DNA of 64,000 nucleotides from Acidithiobacillus sp. (GTDB taxonomy: Bacteria; Pseudomonadota; Gammaproteobacteria; Acidithiobacillales; Acidithiobacillaceae): the NCBI GenBank assembly GCA_028697715.1, contig JAQVDS010000005.1, forward strand, positions 1-64,000, written 5' to 3'. The notes below the pieces were generated by a model. It had not been told where the DNA came from. It made no database searches and was given only the letters and a program-made list of their open reading frames with translations. Positions 52,848 to 62,182 of the stretch are shown piece after piece. A program made the position numbers and the translations under genes. Every line of letters begins with the position of its first letter. The stretch's first letter is position 1.

Positions 52848-54208
52848 ATGAGAAGGCCGCTTCCTGGGCGCTGGTTCTGGATGATGAACAGACGATTACG
52901 GAACTGCTCGATATCACCCTCGCGGAGATGGGCTTCTCGGTACAAGTTGCGCACGATCTGCGCGGTGCACGCGAGGCCCTCGAACTGCACAGCTACGCGT
53001 TGTGCCTGACTGACCTGCGCCTGCCGGATGGCAGCGGCCTGGACTTCGTCCGGCATATCCACCGCCATGCACCGCAAGTTCCCGTTGCCGTCATCACCGC
53101 TTATTCCTCAACGGACGGTGCGGTCGAAGCCATGCAGGCCGGTGCCTTCGACTTCATGACCAAGCCTATCGACCTCAAACGTCTGCGGCGCCTGGTCGAA
53201 CAGGCACGGACGCTGGCCGTGCTGACGCCCGACGGAGCCAACAACGGAATCGATCGCCTGGTGGGCGATAGTGAACCGATGCGCGCCTTGCGCCAGCAGA
53301 TCCAACTCCTGGCCCGCAGTAATGCACCGGTCTTCCTCACAGGCGAATCAGGCACTGGCAAAGAGCTCAGTGCCCGCGCCATACACGACGCGGGGCCACG
53401 CCGCGACAAACCCTTTATTGCGGTGAACTGCGCGGCCATTCCAGAAGGACTACTGGAAAGCGAGTTGTTCGGCAGCGAGAGGGGGGCGTTTACCGGCGCC
53501 AACCAGAAGCGTGAAGGCCTCTTTCTTGCCGCCGATGGCGGCACCCTGTTTCTCGACGAAATCGGTGACGTACCTATGGCGATGCAGGTCAAGCTGTTAC
53601 GCGCTCTGCAGGAGCGCAGTATTCGACCGATCGGTGCGAGTAGCGAAGTTCCTGTCGACATCCGCCTGATCACCGCTACCCATCGGAATTTGCAAGAGAT
53701 GGTCCATGCCGGCACCTTCCGGGCGGACCTCTACTACCGCATCCATGTGGTACCCCTGCAGATTCCCCCTTTGCGGCAGCGCCAGGGCGATATTCCTCTG
53801 CTCGTCGCTGCCCTCTTGCGCAAAATCGCCCAACGTCAGGGGAAGACCCCGCCGGGCATGGCAGCGACCGCCATCCAGTGGCTTGCGCAGCAATCCTTTC
53901 CCGGGAACGTTCGGGAGCTGGAAAACCTCCTGGAACGCGCCTTCGCCCTCCACACCGGGCCGGAGATTACGCTGCAGGATCTGAGCGCGGAGGACACGAT
54001 CCGTCCCGCGCAGATACCCAGCATGGCGCGTCTTTCCCCCCTGGCAGAGCGACTGCGGAGCGCCGAGCAGGAATTTCTGCGCATGCAGCTCGCGGCTGTC
54101 CAGAACGATGCCGCAGCCTGCGCACAAAATCTGGGCATCGGCCAACGCTCACTGGCCCTGCGTCTGCAACTCTGCGCAAAGAGAGACCCACATGCCGACA
54201 GCACTTGA
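52844..54208 (+). CDS. pilR: Sigma-54-dependent response regulator PilR
   Basis: Activates sigma-54 promoters of pilin genes when phosphorylated by PilS. The 454-residue protein has a receiver with Asp57, an AAA+ domain with [15 protein letters not shown] and the GAFTGA loop, [15 protein letters not shown], and a C-terminal Fis-type helix-turn-helix. It overlaps the pilS stop (ATGA) and pilD by 17 bases. It is the second sigma-54 activator in the window after GlrR. Confidence 0.92.
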   Translation: MNEKAASWALVLDDEQTITELLDITLAEMGFSVQVAHDLRGAREALELHSYALCLTDLRLPDGSGLDFVRHIHRHAPQVPVAVITAYSSTDGAVEAMQAGAFDFMTKPIDLKRLRRLVEQARTLAVLTPDGANNGIDRLVGDSEPMRALRQQIQLLARSNAPVFLTGESGTGKELSARAIHDAGPRRDKPFIAVNCAAIPEGLLESELFGSERGAFTGANQKREGLFLAADGGTLFLDEIGDVPMAMQVKLLRALQERSIRPIGASSEVPVDIRLITATHRNLQEMVHAGTFRADLYYRIHVVPLQIPPLRQRQGDIPLLVAALLRKIAQRQGKTPPGMAATAIQWLAQQSFPGNVRELENLLERAFALHTGPEITLQDLSAEDTIRPAQIPSMARLSPLAERLRSAEQEFLRMQLAAVQNDAAACAQNLGIGQRSLALRLQLCAKRDPHADST

Positions 54209-54995
54209 GCCCCTGGCCTGGACACTCCTGGTCATCCTTGGTCTTCTGGTCGGCAGCTTTCTGAATGTAGTCATCCATCGCCTGCCGCGGCAGGAGTCGA
54301 TCGCATTCCCCGGCTCGCATTGCCCGAGTTGTGGGCACGCCCTGCGTCCCTGGGACAATATTCCCCTGCTCAGCTGGCTGCTCCTGCGTGGTCATTGTCG
54401 CTATTGTCAGGCCCCCATCTCCTGGCGCTATCCCCTGGTCGAGCTTTCTGCCGCTTTGCTGGCTCTCCTTGCCGCTGCGGTCCTCGGCTGGCGTGGACAA
54501 CTCCTGCCCGCACTGCTTCTGCTCTGGGCCTTGCTCGCCCTGACGCTCATCGACCTCGAGACTTACCTTCTCCCCGATCGCATTACCAAACCCGGCATGC
54601 TCCTCGGCCTGCTCGTCAACGCCACGGCCTTTTTCAGTCCAGATTTTGCCCTAACCCGCCCCCTCGACGCCCTCCTCGGCCTACTGCTCGGCTACGGACT
54701 GCTGCGCGGTCTGGCAGAAATCTACCTGCGTCTGAGCGGACGGGAGGGCATGGGGCATGGCGATTTCAAGCTGCTGGGCATGATTGGTGCGTGGCTGGGC
54801 TGGCAGGATATGTTTCTGGCGCTGTTCATCGCCGCCCTGAGCGGGGGGCTGGTGGCGATCGTCTTCCTTGGCCTCGGCAAGGGCCGCGATTACACCATCC
54901 CCTTTGGTCCCTATCTCGCTCTGGGTGGAGCAATCCTGCTGCTCTGGCCGCAAGCCGTGATCGAGCAATTCCTGCATCTGGCGGCACCGGGATGA
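54192..54995 (+). CDS. pilD: Prepilin peptidase / N-methyltransferase PilD
   Basis: Inner-membrane aspartic protease that cleaves and N-methylates type IV prepilins and type II secretion pseudopilins. The 267-residue protein has the zinc-binding pairs Cys44/Cys47 and Cys69/Cys72, the first catalytic Asp in [12 protein letters not shown] (about 121-129), and the second in GHGDFKLLG. About eight membrane segments are visible. The bifunctional type is confirmed by the cysteines. AAAGAGA precedes the start. Confidence 0.95.
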   Translation: MPTALEPLAWTLLVILGLLVGSFLNVVIHRLPRQESIAFPGSHCPSCGHALRPWDNIPLLSWLLLRGHCRYCQAPISWRYPLVELSAALLALLAAAVLGWRGQLLPALLLLWALLALTLIDLETYLLPDRITKPGMLLGLLVNATAFFSPDFALTRPLDALLGLLLGYGLLRGLAEIYLRLSGREGMGHGDFKLLGMIGAWLGWQDMFLALFIAALSGGLVAIVFLGLGKGRDYTIPFGPYLALGGAILLLWPQAVIEQFLHLAAPG

Positions 54996-55588
54996 GCCGT
55001 CGTATCGGCGTGACGGGCGGCATTGCCTGCGGCAAGAGCCTCGCTGCGGATTTTCTCGCGTCGCTGGGGGCGAAAATTCTGGACGCCGATTTGTTTGCCC
55101 GCGAGCTGGTGGCACCTGGTCATCCCAATCTCAAACGGATTGCCAAGCGTTTTGGTGCGCGCATCCTGCATGCGGATGGCTGCCTGGATCGCGCGCAGCT
55201 GCGCCAGATCATCTTCGCCGATACCCACGCCAAACAGTGGCTCGAAGAACTATTACACCCGCAAATCCGAGAACGCTTTCTTGCGGAAAGCACCGCGATT
55301 GGCAACCAGGACCCCGCGGCGACCATTCTCTGGGTCGTTCCCCTGCTGGTGGAGAACCGCTACGCAGAGCTTCTGGACGGAGTGTTGCTGATCGATTGCC
55401 CAGCCTCGCTACAGATCGAGCGCTTGGCGGCGCGGGGTTGGGATCCCGAGACGGCGCAGGCGGCGATTGCGCAACAGATCCATCCCGAAGAACGCCGCCG
55501 GGTTGCCACCTGGATTCTTCCCAACCAGAAAACTCCAGCCGATTTACAACTCCATTTGCAACGCTGGTGGCAAGCCCTGCACCCATAA
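54992..55588 (+). CDS. coaE: Dephospho-CoA kinase CoaE
   Basis: Last step of coenzyme A synthesis. The 198-residue protein has the P-loop [22 protein letters not shown] and the [16 protein letters not shown]-terminal stretch. It overlaps the pilD stop by four bases. The pilD-coaE-zapD order is a standard proteobacterial cluster. Confidence 0.95.
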   Translation: MSRRIGVTGGIACGKSLAADFLASLGAKILDADLFARELVAPGHPNLKRIAKRFGARILHADGCLDRAQLRQIIFADTHAKQWLEELLHPQIRERFLAESTAIGNQDPAATILWVVPLLVENRYAELLDGVLLIDCPASLQIERLAARGWDPETAQAAIAQQIHPEERRRVATWILPNQKTPADLQLHLQRWWQALHP

Positions 55589-55651
55589 GCCTTTTTGCTT
55601 CGGGGCGGGGCTTGTGGCACTCTCAAACCCGAGATTGGAAAGAAAATAGTG

Positions 55652-56401
55652 ATGGCCCGATACGAGACTGCTCTACAAGAGAGGACAAGGTCTTTGCTGC
55701 GCCTGGAAACTCTCTTTCAGTGTCTGGATCAGGATTTTTCTGCGCCAGAGAGCTTGCGCGCCCTGCTACGGACCTTTCTGGAGCTCCTCGATTTTTGCCA
55801 GCGACCCGAATTGCGCGTGGATCTGCTTCTCGAGCTGGACCGCCTGATCCAGGCCTTGCATGTATGGAAGGAGTCGCAACTGGTCGATCAAGGCGCGCTG
55901 CGCGCCTGGGAAGATCGGCTGCACGCGCAGCAGCAGGCCTTGCGCAGTGGCCCGCAAAACTTCGCCGAGAGCTTGCGACGCCAGGAACTGTTGCAACTGG
56001 CGCGGGGACGCCAGGCCGTCGCTGGCGGCCTCAGCGGCGCCGATCTGCCCTTGCTGGCTTTTTGGGAGCAACAGGAGCCGGCCTTCCGCATCGCCCAACT
56101 GCAGCGCTGGCGCGCCCACTTCCACCTTCTCGAAGACAGCGCCGCGCTCATCCTGCTTTTTCTGCGGGAATCCCTCGATTGGAGTTTCCAAAGCGCGGAA
56201 CATGGACGCTTTGGAACGCCACTCAACCCGAGACAACCTGTTTCCCTCCTGCAACTCGAAGTGCAGACACCCGAAATCTATCCCAAAATCAGTGGTGGCA
56301 TGCATCGCTTGCACATTCAGTTTCTCCAATGGATGGACCCCGGACCAAGCCGCGCGCTAGAATCTACCATCCCATTTCGTCTGGCGCTCAGCGCCTGTTG
56401 A
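55652..56401 (+). CDS. zapD: Cell division protein ZapD
   Basis: Cross-links FtsZ filaments at the division site. The 249-residue helical protein matches the ZapD/YacF family in length, position after coaE and stretches such as [13 protein letters not shown] and [14 protein letters not shown] 55652 has GGAAAG upstream; GTG 55649 just before it is an alternative. A 63-base gap separates it from coaE, and fbp follows after 22 bases. Confidence 0.9.
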   Translation: MARYETALQERTRSLLRLETLFQCLDQDFSAPESLRALLRTFLELLDFCQRPELRVDLLLELDRLIQALHVWKESQLVDQGALRAWEDRLHAQQQALRSGPQNFAESLRRQELLQLARGRQAVAGGLSGADLPLLAFWEQQEPAFRIAQLQRWRAHFHLLEDSAALILLFLRESLDWSFQSAEHGRFGTPLNPRQPVSLLQLEVQTPEIYPKISGGMHRLHIQFLQWMDPGPSRALESTIPFRLALSAC

Positions 56402-56423
56402 ACCCTGCCAAAGGATCTCCCGC

Positions 56424-57428
56424 ATGCAGATCGGTACCACTCTCAGCCAATTCATCATCGAAGAAACCCGTTTGTATCCGGAGGCCTCCGGAGATTTCGC
56501 GGCATTGCTCAATGACCTGACGGTCGCCTGTAAATTCATCGGCTCCCAGGTCTACCGTGGCGCGCTGGTCGGTGCCCTCGGCAGCGCCGATACCGGTAAT
56601 GTACAGGGCGAAGTGCAAAAGAAGCTGGACATCATTGCCAACAACGCCATTCTCAAGTCCATGGACTGGACCGGGCATCTGGCGGGCATGGTCTCTGAGG
56701 AAGAGGATGGGCCCTACGAGATCCCGGCAGGGATACCACGTGGCAAGTACCTCCTGCTCTTCGATCCCCTCGATGGCTCCAGCAATATCGATGTCGGCAT
56801 CAGCGTTGGCACCATTTTCAGCATTCTCAAGGCCCCGACCGCCGGCAAAGACGCCAAACTGGAGGATTTTCTACAGCCCGGCACGCAGCAGGTCTGTGCC
56901 GGCTATGCCCTTTACGGCTCCAGCAATATGCTGGTGTACAGCACGGGTTTCGGAGTCAATGGCTTCACCCTCTTGCCCGAGGTGGGCGAGTACGTGCTCA
57001 CCCATCCGCAGATGCGGATTCCAGAAGATACCAGCGAATATGCCATCAACATGAGCAACCATCGGCACTGGGAGGCACCCGTCCGGCGCTATATCGATGA
57101 GCTGAATGCTGGCAGGGAAGGTCCCCGCGAACGGGATTTCAATATGCGCTGGGTAGGCTCCATGGTGGCCGACGTACACCGTATCCTCTGCCGCGGTGGC
57201 ATCTTCCTCTACCCCTTTGACACCAAGGATCCCAAAAAACCGGGCAAACTACGCCTGCTCTACGAGGCCAATCCCATGGGCTTTCTGATCGAGCAGGCGG
57301 GCGGCGCGGCAAGTACCGGCAGGGAGCGCATCCTTGACATTCAGCCCGAGGGCCTGCATCAGCGCGTACCAGTAATTCTCGGTGCCAAAAACGAAGTTGA
57401 GCGGGTGACGCAGTATCACCGGTCCTGA
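56424..57428 (+). CDS. fbp: Class I fructose-1,6-bisphosphatase
   Basis: Gluconeogenic and Calvin-cycle enzyme. The 334-residue protein has the metal-binding [13 protein letters not shown], the [11 protein letters not shown] loop, and the C-terminal [15 protein letters not shown]. For an autotroph it would serve carbon fixation, but other cbb genes are not in the window. It is the last gene of the long plus-strand run and is followed by a strong terminator. Confidence 0.96.
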   Translation: MQIGTTLSQFIIEETRLYPEASGDFAALLNDLTVACKFIGSQVYRGALVGALGSADTGNVQGEVQKKLDIIANNAILKSMDWTGHLAGMVSEEEDGPYEIPAGIPRGKYLLLFDPLDGSSNIDVGISVGTIFSILKAPTAGKDAKLEDFLQPGTQQVCAGYALYGSSNMLVYSTGFGVNGFTLLPEVGEYVLTHPQMRIPEDTSEYAINMSNHRHWEAPVRRYIDELNAGREGPRERDFNMRWVGSMVADVHRILCRGGIFLYPFDTKDPKKPGKLRLLYEANPMGFLIEQAGGAASTGRERILDIQPEGLHQRVPVILGAKNEVERVTQYHRS

Positions 57429-57447
57429 AACAATAGATCAGCTGACG

Positions 57448-57478
57448 AAAAAGGCCGCCCCCTCGGGGGGCCTTTTCT
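57448..57478 (+). terminator. Bidirectional intrinsic terminator between fbp and traT-like gene
   Basis: Stem AAAGGCC/GGCCTTT (57450-57456, 57469-57475) extended by four G:C pairs with one bulged G, then TTTTCT on the plus strand; five A residues on the left give a T tract for the minus strand as well. It sits between two convergent genes and can serve both. Confidence 0.85.
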
Positions 57479-57491
57479 GTTGCATCCAGCG

Positions 57492-58238
57492 TTAGACAAT
57501 GCCAGAAAGGCTGTGTACGAGCTGGCCCTGCAATACCGGCAGGGCGTCCTTGAAATCCAGATTGACCCGATTGGCCGTAGAGACGATACGGGTGCGGTAA
57601 TAAATCCAGTGGCCCTCCCCCGAAACCTGCTGGGTAGTGGTAGTGCTGGTTCCCTGTTGCAGGTTGGCATTGGTTTGCTGCTGCACTGCTTCCTTGCTGC
57701 GCTCGGCCACCTGCACGTCGGTGATCATGGCGTAGGTCACATCCTTGACCAAAGAATCAGCAACGAGACTAATGGCACTACCAGCCAAAGCTCCGGCGCC
57801 CGCCCCCGTCCAGCTCTGACCAATCGCTCCACCGGCGATGGCACCGAACGCGGCGCCACCATAGCCTGCTGCCAACGATTTTTGGGCCGCTGCTTCCGAC
57901 ATCTTGCCAACCGACAGCACATTGATCTGCAGCATGTAATGCGCCTGATTGTAGGGCACGATGCGGTAGCCCTGATTGGTCAGGTTAGCGTCGATCTCCT
58001 GCTCCAGGGCTGCCACATTTAGGTTCTTGTCCGAGGTATTCTTGAACTGTACATAGACCGTCTGCTCAGAAGGCGGCACCGGATTCAGGAAGATGGTATT
58101 GGACATCTTGGTCTGCACATCGAGATTCTTGTGCTCCAAGGCTACTTGGGTAGCAGCGCAACCCGAAAGCGCAATGACAGTTCCCGCGAGCAGGCTATAG
58201 CCGAGTATACGGAATGACGACTTCTGCAAAACAGACAT
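57492..58238 (-). CDS. TraT-like outer-membrane lipoprotein
   Basis: A 248-residue lipoprotein (lipobox LSGC, Cys27) of the TraT family. TraT of F-type plasmids blocks mating and protects from complement. Diagnostic stretches are MSNTIFLNP, YVQFKNTSDKNLN, VKDVTYAMITDVQVAERSK and RIVSTANRVNLDFKDA; a glycine-zipper region (GGAAFGAIAGGAIG) lies in the middle. No other transfer gene is in the window, so this is a chromosomal homologue whose role is open. It lies 100 bases after the zinc-ribbon cluster and has its own candidate promoter. Confidence 0.9.
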   Translation of the reverse strand: MSVLQKSSFRILGYSLLAGTVIALSGCAATQVALEHKNLDVQTKMSNTIFLNPVPPSEQTVYVQFKNTSDKNLNVAALEQEIDANLTNQGYRIVPYNQAHYMLQINVLSVGKMSEAAAQKSLAAGYGGAAFGAIAGGAIGQSWTGAGAGALAGSAISLVADSLVKDVTYAMITDVQVAERSKEAVQQQTNANLQQGTSTTTTQQVSGEGHWIYYRTRIVSTANRVNLDFKDALPVLQGQLVHSLSGIV

Positions 58239-58305
58239 GTTTCCTCCAGGTTAAGAGGACCTTACGGTCGATGCGGTGGTATAAATACAACGGTAACATT
58301 AGGGT

Positions 58306-58333
58306 ATTTTAGAAGATAATTGTAAGTGTGCAA
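58306..58333 (-). promoter_or_regulatory. Candidate promoter of the traT-like gene
   Basis: Minus-strand -35 box TTGCAC (58328-58333), 16-base spacer, -10 box TAAAAT (58306-58311), about 68 bases before the ATG. It overlaps the gap after the zinc-ribbon cluster, so the lipoprotein gene may be expressed on its own. Confidence 0.4.
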
Positions 58334-58338
58334 GGCTC

Positions 58339-59526
58339 TCAGGAAACCGGCCTGCCACATTCGCCACAGAATTGATCCCCCTTCTGCAAGCTTGCCCCAC
58401 AGCCCTTGCAGAAAGTGGAGCTGGGGTGTGCGGAACCGGCGTTGTCGACATTGACCGGAGAATCTGCTTCCTCCACAGCTGGTTTGGGCTTGCGTACGCT
58501 CGCCGCCGCCTGCTGCGTTTTTTCGCGCATCTCCGATACCTTGCTCATTACACCGCCGATAATTCTGTCGCCTGCCGAGCGATCTACCTCCTGCACGCTT
58601 CGCTGATACACGTAGGCAAGGCCCAGCATCATCACATTGTTGGGGATCGCAGCTACCAATATTCCAAAGGTGGCAGCCGTTAGCAGGCCACTCAACACAT
58701 AAACATGGTCATTGAAGGACGGCTGCAACCGGAATGCGCCGCTGGCGACAAATCCATTCATTAGCGAACTCCCGGGTAACCAAGGAACCGCGCTCAGGAG
58801 GTCAGACAGCAATACCGAAGCGGTATTCAGGATACCTCCAGCAAAGGTGGCGGTTAGCGACAGCGCGTAGCCGCCGATTGCCAGCAGCAGCACCCCGAGG
58901 AGCACCCCGAGGATCCCCAGCAACAGCAGGAGAAAAAGGGTCGCCCCCGGCCGTCCACGGGCAACCGCCAGGAGATGACTCAGCGCACCAGACACGCTTT
59001 CTCCAAACCATAATGCCGGCCCTGTCAAACCGAACATCACCATGACGCCCACCACTAGCCCCACGTTCACGAGAAAAAGCGCTGGCAAAATACCGAGGGA
59101 AAAGAGTCCACCCAGGACCGGAATCCGGCAGATTTCCAGCAAGATAATTTCGACGATAAACACCACCACAATCAACAGAAATTCGATGATCACCAAACCG
59201 ATAAATCTCGGTAGGGTAAAAATCCCGAAGAGCAGACTCTCCAGGATCGCGGGAGGGGAGCGCTCTTCGACTATGGCAACCATGCTGTGCCCGGCACCGA
59301 GATAACCGGCTCCGCAAAACACCAGCCAGATCAGGCCGCCCAAGAGTGTCAGTGGGGCAGATTTCGTCGCCGATAACAGCACCAGACAGGCGAGACCGAC
59401 GAAATTGGCCAAAGCGAAAATCGCCAGTGGCCGCCAATAGGTCAAGCCAGCTAACGCCTTTGTTAGGATAGTCAGGTCCAGACCGCCAGCAATTTGGTTT
59501 TGTTGCATTTCCTGTGTGTTGGACAT
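58339..59526 (-). CDS. Polytopic membrane protein with C-terminal zinc ribbon
   Basis: A 395-residue protein I do not recognise: about seven or more hydrophobic segments from residue 35 to 330, including very Leu/Val/Gly-rich helices, then a hydrophilic linker and a C-terminal zinc ribbon (Cys373, Cys376, Cys387, Cys390 in CKGCGASLQKGDQFCGEC). The ribbon would lie in the cytoplasm if the helix number is even. ATG 59526 starts four bases after the previous gene. It is the last of four genes that look like one system. Confidence 0.8.
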   Translation of the reverse strand: MSNTQEMQQNQIAGGLDLTILTKALAGLTYWRPLAIFALANFVGLACLVLLSATKSAPLTLLGGLIWLVFCGAGYLGAGHSMVAIVEERSPPAILESLLFGIFTLPRFIGLVIIEFLLIVVVFIVEIILLEICRIPVLGGLFSLGILPALFLVNVGLVVGVMVMFGLTGPALWFGESVSGALSHLLAVARGRPGATLFLLLLLGILGVLLGVLLLAIGGYALSLTATFAGGILNTASVLLSDLLSAVPWLPGSSLMNGFVASGAFRLQPSFNDHVYVLSGLLTAATFGILVAAIPNNVMMLGLAYVYQRSVQEVDRSAGDRIIGGVMSKVSEMREKTQQAAASVRKPKPAVEEADSPVNVDNAGSAHPSSTFCKGCGASLQKGDQFCGECGRPVS

Positions 59527-59530
59527 GGCC

Positions 59531-60373
59531 CTATTTCCCATCTTTCAAGCGATAGCCGCAGACACCACAAAACAAATCGTCAGATGCGATCGGTGCGTGA
59601 CACTGGGGACATTGATCGCGCCTGATGTTTTCACTCATGCTGCCACTGCTCCTCGTGGTGACCGGGATTTCCACGTGGGCCGCGTCGGCCGCTGTCGTAC
59701 GTCCGAGGGCAAGTAGTCGCGTATTTTTCTCTATCTGCACTAGAATCGGAACGATGACTGCCACAATAAAAATCACCAATGCCGAAATCGCCATGCCAAT
59801 TTTCGCAAGATCAGCCACTTTATTTTGGCTTTTCTTCTCTTCAGCTCCCGAAATGGCTCGATCATATTCATGAAAGTAGGATACAGTCAGTTGGTCTGCT
59901 GTCGATAGCTGGGAACTGCCAAACAATCCCTGCGCTGGCGTAGTAGTGGCCCGATATACGCCTTTTTCTTTGGCGTAGGCGATGCCATTTTCCAGATAGG
60001 CCCGCCAACCCGGCACAAAACTGTCACGATATTCTCTCGGCAGTTGGTCGATGGTTGCAATCACCTGCTGATCCTTCACCGCGGTAATGTTGTACTTGCT
60101 GATCAGGGAAATGATAGTTGATCCATACCTACTCATTGTCCGCAGCTCGAGCTTCTGTCGCGCAATGCTTGCCTGCTCACTAGGCAGATTACCGACGAAC
60201 GCAGCCCTGGCAGCCGCGTCAAACCTGGGAACATGAAAGGACGAGGACGGGAGGGCCGAACTCGCCCCGAGGAAAACTGCAAAAGCCAGAGCAATGACTG
60301 CAATAATCATGGACAGCCATTTGGCCAAGCCATAAATCGCGGCAGACACTGAGGTCGGGGCAGCAATATTCAT
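59531..60373 (-). CDS. Two-helix membrane protein with C-terminal zinc ribbon
   Basis: A 280-residue protein: a membrane helix at about 18-38, a mostly helical, charged domain of some 140 residues that would face the periplasm, a second helix at about 192-214, and a C-terminal zinc ribbon (Cys255, Cys258, Cys269, Cys272). GGAGAG precedes ATG 60373. No known family recognised. The layout, a periplasmic domain tied to a cytoplasmic metal knuckle, would suit a sensor or an assembly factor, but that is speculation. Confidence 0.78.
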   Translation of the reverse strand: MNIAAPTSVSAAIYGLAKWLSMIIAVIALAFAVFLGASSALPSSSFHVPRFDAAARAAFVGNLPSEQASIARQKLELRTMSRYGSTIISLISKYNITAVKDQQVIATIDQLPREYRDSFVPGWRAYLENGIAYAKEKGVYRATTTPAQGLFGSSQLSTADQLTVSYFHEYDRAISGAEEKKSQNKVADLAKIGMAISALVIFIVAVIVPILVQIEKNTRLLALGRTTAADAAHVEIPVTTRSSGSMSENIRRDQCPQCHAPIASDDLFCGVCGYRLKDGK

Positions 60374-60421
60374 TTCAGTTACTCTCCAAAGCGAGTGATA
60401 TGGAGCGCTGGCCGCCAATCC

Positions 60422-61072
60422 TCAATTGCCGCTACTGTCAATTTGCGGTTGATTGGCCGCGGGAGGAACCATGTCTGGAGTCCGCAGACTTTCCAGGCTG
60501 CCATCTACGGCCTTGTTCTCATATTGGAGACCACTCTGATTGCCCGTAGTAGCATGCATGAGGTAGTTATCTACCGCCTTTCGCTCGCTATTCATCTGCA
60601 TGCGCAAGTCCTGGTTATGCAAGCACATTTCAGCACTGATACTGCATTCCTGCGCATACTGTCCGCTCAGATGGAAGAAGTTGACCGCTGCCTGCTTGGC
60701 CAGACCAAAACTTTGCATTTGTGCCGCAGTCAGCCCCGAAACCGTCATCCCGGCAAACTCTCCTGCATAATTGGCCGACTGATTTTGCATCTGTTGCCAA
60801 CAATGGCTTTGCGCTCCGTAACCCGATCCAGCGGCCAGAGAACACTGCTCCAAAGAATTTTTCATATCACTTTTGGCAGCTTCCCACTGTGTCACGAACT
60901 GTCGCGACACGTTGATCCCCGCCTGCTTGATATTGGCTTGGGCCTGCGCCTGATTCATCGAGATTGGCATGGCTGGCGCCTGGGTACCGTATTTGGCAGC
61001 ACAGCCAGACAGCAACATCGCACCGAGCGAGAGGGCAAAAGTACCATAGCACGTTTTCTGCAGCAGACTCAT
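60422..61072 (-). CDS. Cysteine-containing lipoprotein of unknown function
   Basis: A 216-residue lipoprotein (lipobox LSGC, Cys24). The mature part is mostly helical, rich in Gln, Ala and Asn, with four cysteines in two close pairs (EQCSLAAGSGYGAQSHC and QECSISAEMC) that could form disulfides in the periplasm. ATG 61072 has GGAGG eight bases upstream. It is the second gene of the zinc-ribbon cluster and the only exported soluble part of it. No family recognised. Confidence 0.78.
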   Translation of the reverse strand: MSLLQKTCYGTFALSLGAMLLSGCAAKYGTQAPAMPISMNQAQAQANIKQAGINVSRQFVTQWEAAKSDMKNSLEQCSLAAGSGYGAQSHCWQQMQNQSANYAGEFAGMTVSGLTAAQMQSFGLAKQAAVNFFHLSGQYAQECSISAEMCLHNQDLRMQMNSERKAVDNYLMHATTGNQSGLQYENKAVDGSLESLRTPDMVPPAANQPQIDSSGN

Positions 61073-61097
61073 TGTCATATCCTCCATAATTCCCACA

Positions 61098-61967
61098 TCA
61101 GTCGTTACCTCCAAACGGGGAGAGCAATTTTTGCATCTGTTCGGGAGACACACCTTGCCGTTTTGGCTCCACCCGAGGCTGCGGAGCATAGCTCGGTGCC
61201 ATCGCGGGGTGATGCTCCGCAGGCCGAATTGGCGTCGTCGGCTGCGGCACGGCCTCCACCGGCACGGGTGGACGCTTCGTCGTCACAACCGAGGCAGCTT
61301 CACGACTGGACTTTGGCGCAGCGACAACCGGGACGGACACCGTTGAAGACGCCCCCCCCGTGGAAATGGAAGGTGATTTCGTCGTAGCCGCTGGAACTTC
61401 AGCGCTTCGCGCACTGGCCGTCGGTGCAACGGACGCCGTGCTGCTGGTCGTCATGCCAGGGAGACTTGTTTTCTGACTGGACTTGCCGGCAAACAGCAAA
61501 AAATACGCACCGGCAGCAATGGCTGCCAGAACGACTAGCGCCAACACAATCCACAGAGACTTTCGAGACTTCTGCTCGCTACCGGTCGCAACTTCTTCTG
61601 GCTCGATCTTTGCCGTCCCGGGAACGATGGATTTACCACAAGACGTGCAAAAAGCGCCGGCACCATAGGTCGCTCCGCAGATTTTGCAAAACTCCGATGG
61701 ATTTTGCGCCACCACCGACAGAGGCATCTCCGATGCCGGCAGAGGTTCGACGGGTTCGACGGGTTCGACGGGTTCGACGGGTTCAGCATCATTACTTTTC
61801 CCGCAACGGGTGCAAAATGCCTTACCCTGTAAATCTGCTCCACAATAGCGACAAAATTTTCGTTTAGGCTTCTCTACTGCCGGCTCAGGAATCGACAACG
61901 GGTGACCACACTGGACACAGAACTTCTTCCCTTCAGCATTTTCCGCACCACATTCGGGGCAGCGCAT
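61098..61967 (-). CDS. Triple zinc-ribbon membrane-anchored protein
   Basis: A 289-residue protein with three zinc ribbons in the N-terminal half: Cys3/6/17/20, Cys39/42/52/55 and Cys94/97/107/110. Between the second and third is an acidic EPV repeat (about 62-75), then a membrane helix (about 135-159) and a Ser/Thr/Pro/Ala-rich region of about 130 residues that should be periplasmic, ending in a short conserved-looking tail. GGGAG precedes ATG 61967. First gene of the four-gene cluster. The architecture resembles that of TcaA-like or YvbJ-like zinc-ribbon membrane proteins, but I see no real homology. Confidence 0.8.
   Translation of the reverse strand: MRCPECGAENAEGKKFCVQCGHPLSIPEPAVEKPKRKFCRYCGADLQGKAFCTRCGKSNDAEPVEPVEPVEPVEPLPASEMPLSVVAQNPSEFCKICGATYGAGAFCTSCGKSIVPGTAKIEPEEVATGSEQKSRKSLWIVLALVVLAAIAAGAYFLLFAGKSSQKTSLPGMTTSSTASVAPTASARSAEVPAATTKSPSISTGGASSTVSVPVVAAPKSSREAASVVTTKRPPVPVEAVPQPTTPIRPAEHHPAMAPSYAPQPRVEPKRQGVSPEQMQKLLSPFGGND
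61744..61785. repeat. 9-base tandem repeat in the triple zinc-ribbon gene
   Basis: Four perfect copies of GGTTCGACG (61744-61779) and a partial fifth. In the gene frame they encode the Glu-Pro-Val repeat. The unit is three codons, so slippage would change protein length without breaking the frame. Confidence 0.9.
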
Positions 61968-62138
61968 GGAATCTCCCAGATCTCGCGGCAATTAAAATTA
62001 TTGATTGGAGTTTATCCTGACTTTGCATTTACTGGCAAGACGCTTGTATACATCCACCGTCATTAGTACTCGAACCATTGCTGAAGTAGATAGACGGTTA
62101 TGCCGTGACCATCAACCGGCTGCAAGTTGGCGGCAAGC

Positions 62139-62166
62139 TTGTCATACTTGGCATCTGTTCTAATTT
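62139..62166 (+). promoter_or_regulatory. Candidate promoter of sspB
   Basis: -35 box TTGTCA (62139-62144), 16-base spacer, -10 box TAATTT (62161-62166). Transcription would start only about ten bases before the GTG start, leaving just the AGGGAG ribosome site as leader. Confidence 0.35.
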
Positions 62167-62182
62167 ATCCAGGGAGCCAATC

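Noticed and set aside
54320-56520. Open frames of 422 and 427 codons that seem to join parts of pilD, coaE and zapD
   Set aside because: The first is an out-of-frame read through pilD that happens to enter the true coaE frame; the second is low-complexity and out of frame to coaE and zapD. The real starts have proper ribosome sites or overlaps.
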